NCBI GenBank assembly: GCA_037039925.1
Contig: JAXRKP010000012.1
Span: 665,550-729,549, forward strand
Direction: 5' to 3'
DNA from: Doris montereyensis
Lineage: Eukaryota > Mollusca > Gastropoda > Nudibranchia > Dorididae
Length of the DNA stretch: 64,000 nt
The notes under the pieces were generated by a model that was not told the origin of the DNA, searched no databases, and saw only the letters and a list, made by a program, of their open reading frames with translations. The number at the start of each line of letters is the position of its first letter. The stretch's first letter is position 1. A program made the translations under genes and the position numbers. This document shows, in pieces, positions 1-64,000 of the stretch.

Positions 1-338
1 AAGGATCAGTTGCTTCAATCCGAGAGTCAGATCTTTGTTTACATTTCCAATTAGACCTAGAAATTAAGAACATCCCTCTAGGGCCAAATGACCAAGGGCC
101 AAATGACCAATAATCGGAAGAAGAACTATCGTAGAAAGTCGCACTGTACTTATTTCATGTTTTTCTTACGCAATACCTTCTTTATAATACTATAATATGA
201 ACGGACCTATTGAGCGCTGTCCACTCATCGATCCAGTACAATTTTCCGGCAGCTCTTGCGAGCACCTGCTCGGGCTAAAAGAGTTAATTGGAATCTTATC
301 ATGTTCATTTACAGTCTACTATTCCCTACAAAACTTGC

Positions 339-450
339 CTGATCTATGAGTCGGCTGATCTTGTCAACTGAATTTGTAAAATAACATCTCCAGAGCTTTC
401 CACACTCCACATATTTTGGGTTGGCATCTCCTCGTCTGTTTTCTCCATGT
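339..450 (-). CDS. Possible further INTS1 exon (linker before the C-terminal half)
   Basis: Between an AG (gaattag) and a GC-type donor CAG|gcaagt, one frame reads an acidic stretch (MEKTDEEMP) followed by SGDVILQI. This recalls the DDLAGMFLQIF segment that follows the linker in vertebrates, and it would join exon 28 in phase. A stop lies just before the donor in that frame, so another indel or a different boundary would be needed. Weak call. Confidence 0.25.
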
Positions 451-791
451 CTAATTCCATCATGAGCACACAAAAATTGTTTTAACAGAATATAGCAATA
501 ACATATTAGTAATACAAATAAATGATAAGAATAAAAAATGATAAAAAAATACACCAACAACAAAAATACTTTATATAATATTCATAAGGCTGTTTATGAT
601 CATGAAAATGAGGGTGATAATAAGGGTCATAGGGAGATAACAATAATGCTTATAAATTGCATGGTAGCAACATATATTCCACAAGTGATTTACAAAATAA
701 TATAAATGACTTCAATTCTGCGTAACAAGTAACTTTTCTAGAGTTGCATCCATGTCCAAGACGTTTGATATGATCAGAAGAACTTCTTTAC

Positions 792-62942
<62,151 letters not shown>

Positions 62943-63754
62943 TGTATAAAATAAGAAAAGTAGATATTATCATAAATAAATTGTTGATATTAACCCTAGA
63001 TCTGCACACACACGTCCTTTTCATCTTTACTTGAGAAGCGTGCAGGTGACATTTATGTACGTTTTAGGGGTGTTTTTGTTTTCATGGATCACTTTCACAC
63101 CTCAGACCGGCAATAAGTGTAAAATTTGGTCCTCACGTATCCTGACTGACTAAGCTCAACTGAGATTGAATGATGTCCCAAAACCTAATGTCCCGTTTGA
63201 CTCAGAAGTAGTTGGCCAGATAGGAATACCTTGCCAAATTTAGCCCTATTTTTTTTTTGGCACAGGGGGGGGGGGGACACTCTTATAATGGATATTTTTA
63301 CTTGGGAAACGGAGAACTAGTCAACAATGATCTTATTTTATTATTATGAAGTTCGAGATTAAGCGACGGGCTGACGCTATACTCTGAAATCGTTCATGTA
63401 TCCTGATTTCCCCCAGGATCCTGATTTTTTTGCATCTAGATTTAGGTCCTGATTTTTAAAAATTTAAAGTGGCAGGTCTGCATATAATATATGTACCAAA
63501 TTTGGCACACAAAAAAAATGCATTTTCAAGGACATAAATGAAGATTGATGTTTCAAACAGACTTCCTGTCGCTTATCGTGAAACCTGTCATTTATAAGTT
63601 GGCGGATCGTTCCACACATGGTGCAAGTGTGAAAATGATCTGTGCTCTCTCTATTGCTACCTCTGCACACGTTCTAATTCTAAGGTTATGTTTAATGCTG
63701 AATTGTCTTTGGAAGACTGAACTGGGCTAACAGTTTTATAAATTTCCAAACTGC
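62943..63754. other. Upstream of INTS1 exon 1: no recognised gene
   Basis: The acceptor of exon 1 (62943-62960) implies that a non-coding first exon and the promoter lie here or further right. I see no convincing TATA or initiator. It holds a G12 run (63265-63276) and AT-rich sequence; short frames on both strands look like noise. Confidence 0.5.
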
Positions 63755-64000
63755 CAACGATGTATCTAGATCTAGACCTAGATCAAGACTCTATAACTAG
63801 AGCTAATTACGCTGGAGCAGACAGTACCATTGAATTCATGTGCATGGAGAGCTAAGTACTACTAGAATCTAGATCTAAAATCTAGATTAGATAGATCTAA
63901 TAAAAACAATATTCTCGTGAATTAAAATTACATATACACTAGATCCTAGCTAGGATCTATCTAGATCTAAGCCTTTATCTGAAAAAACTGAAATACATAA
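63755..64000. repeat. ATCTAGATCT-rich segment at the right edge
   Basis: At least ten TAGATCTAG-type blocks up to the window end, upstream of the INTS1 start. A regulatory role cannot be judged from sequence. Confidence 0.8.

Noticed and set aside
712..791. Coding continuation of exon 28 (LLIISNVLDMDATLEKLL)
   Set aside because: Lies beyond a strong donor, has no similarity to INTS1, and ends at a stop. Read as intron.

Overview
This window is eukaryotic genomic DNA: short exons with GT-AG splice sites, long repeat-rich introns, AT-rich sequence, and no operons or ribosome binding sites. Its backbone is a single host gene on the minus strand, INTS1 (Integrator complex subunit 1). I recognised it by comparing conceptual translations with the vertebrate protein from memory. 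The 5' end lies near 62.9 kb. Coding exons then run leftward to about 0.8 kb, and the rest of the gene (the C-terminal 40-45 percent of the protein) lies beyond the left edge. I place 28 exons of 38-255 coding nt, about 3.9 kb or about 1,300 codons, in introns of 129 nt to about 6 kb. Most exon joins keep phase exactly. A minority do not, and each is repaired by assuming a one- or two-base indel, usually inside a homopolymer. The gene is therefore either real but covered by uncorrected assembly indels, or a decaying copy. The first reading fits better, because conserved sequence continues on both sides of each break. || The introns are filled with degraded mobile elements. At least ten fragments of one APE-type LINE family (RTE/CR1-like, called family A here) lie at 5.5-8.7, 12.9-14.1, 22.9-23.8, 24.3-25.2, 37.2-38.0, 40.8-41.3, 42.0-42.5, 45.3-48.1, 49.4-49.7 and 55.7-57.3 kb. 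Also present are a Ty3/Gypsy pol remnant (9.7-11.6 kb), two other LINE remnants (43.1-43.7 and 54.4-55.4 kb), a Tc1-like element with matching TIRs and TA duplication (27.3-30.6 kb) that contains a second TIR element, a mariner-like 5' end (59.3-59.6 kb), a possible hAT-like TIR element with a near-perfect 8-bp duplication (12.7-14.3 kb), and two tRNA-like SINE heads. Simple repeats are extreme: a (GA)n tract of about 0.8 kb at 2.35-3.15 kb, several other GA/CT tracts, (GAA)n, and pure C or G runs. || The least ordinary non-coding signal is a dispersed repeat family. Each copy has a YY1-like motif (CCAAGATGGCGGCC) directly abutting an RFX X-box-like palindrome (GTTNCCATGGCAACC). About nine instances occur in both orientations, in introns across 18-59 kb. 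|| The organism is probably a mollusc, perhaps a heterobranch gastropod. The grounds are an animal-type INTS1, the LINE type, and abundant ATCTAGATCTAG-type motifs (35.9-36.4, 63.75-64.0 kb). This is inference only.
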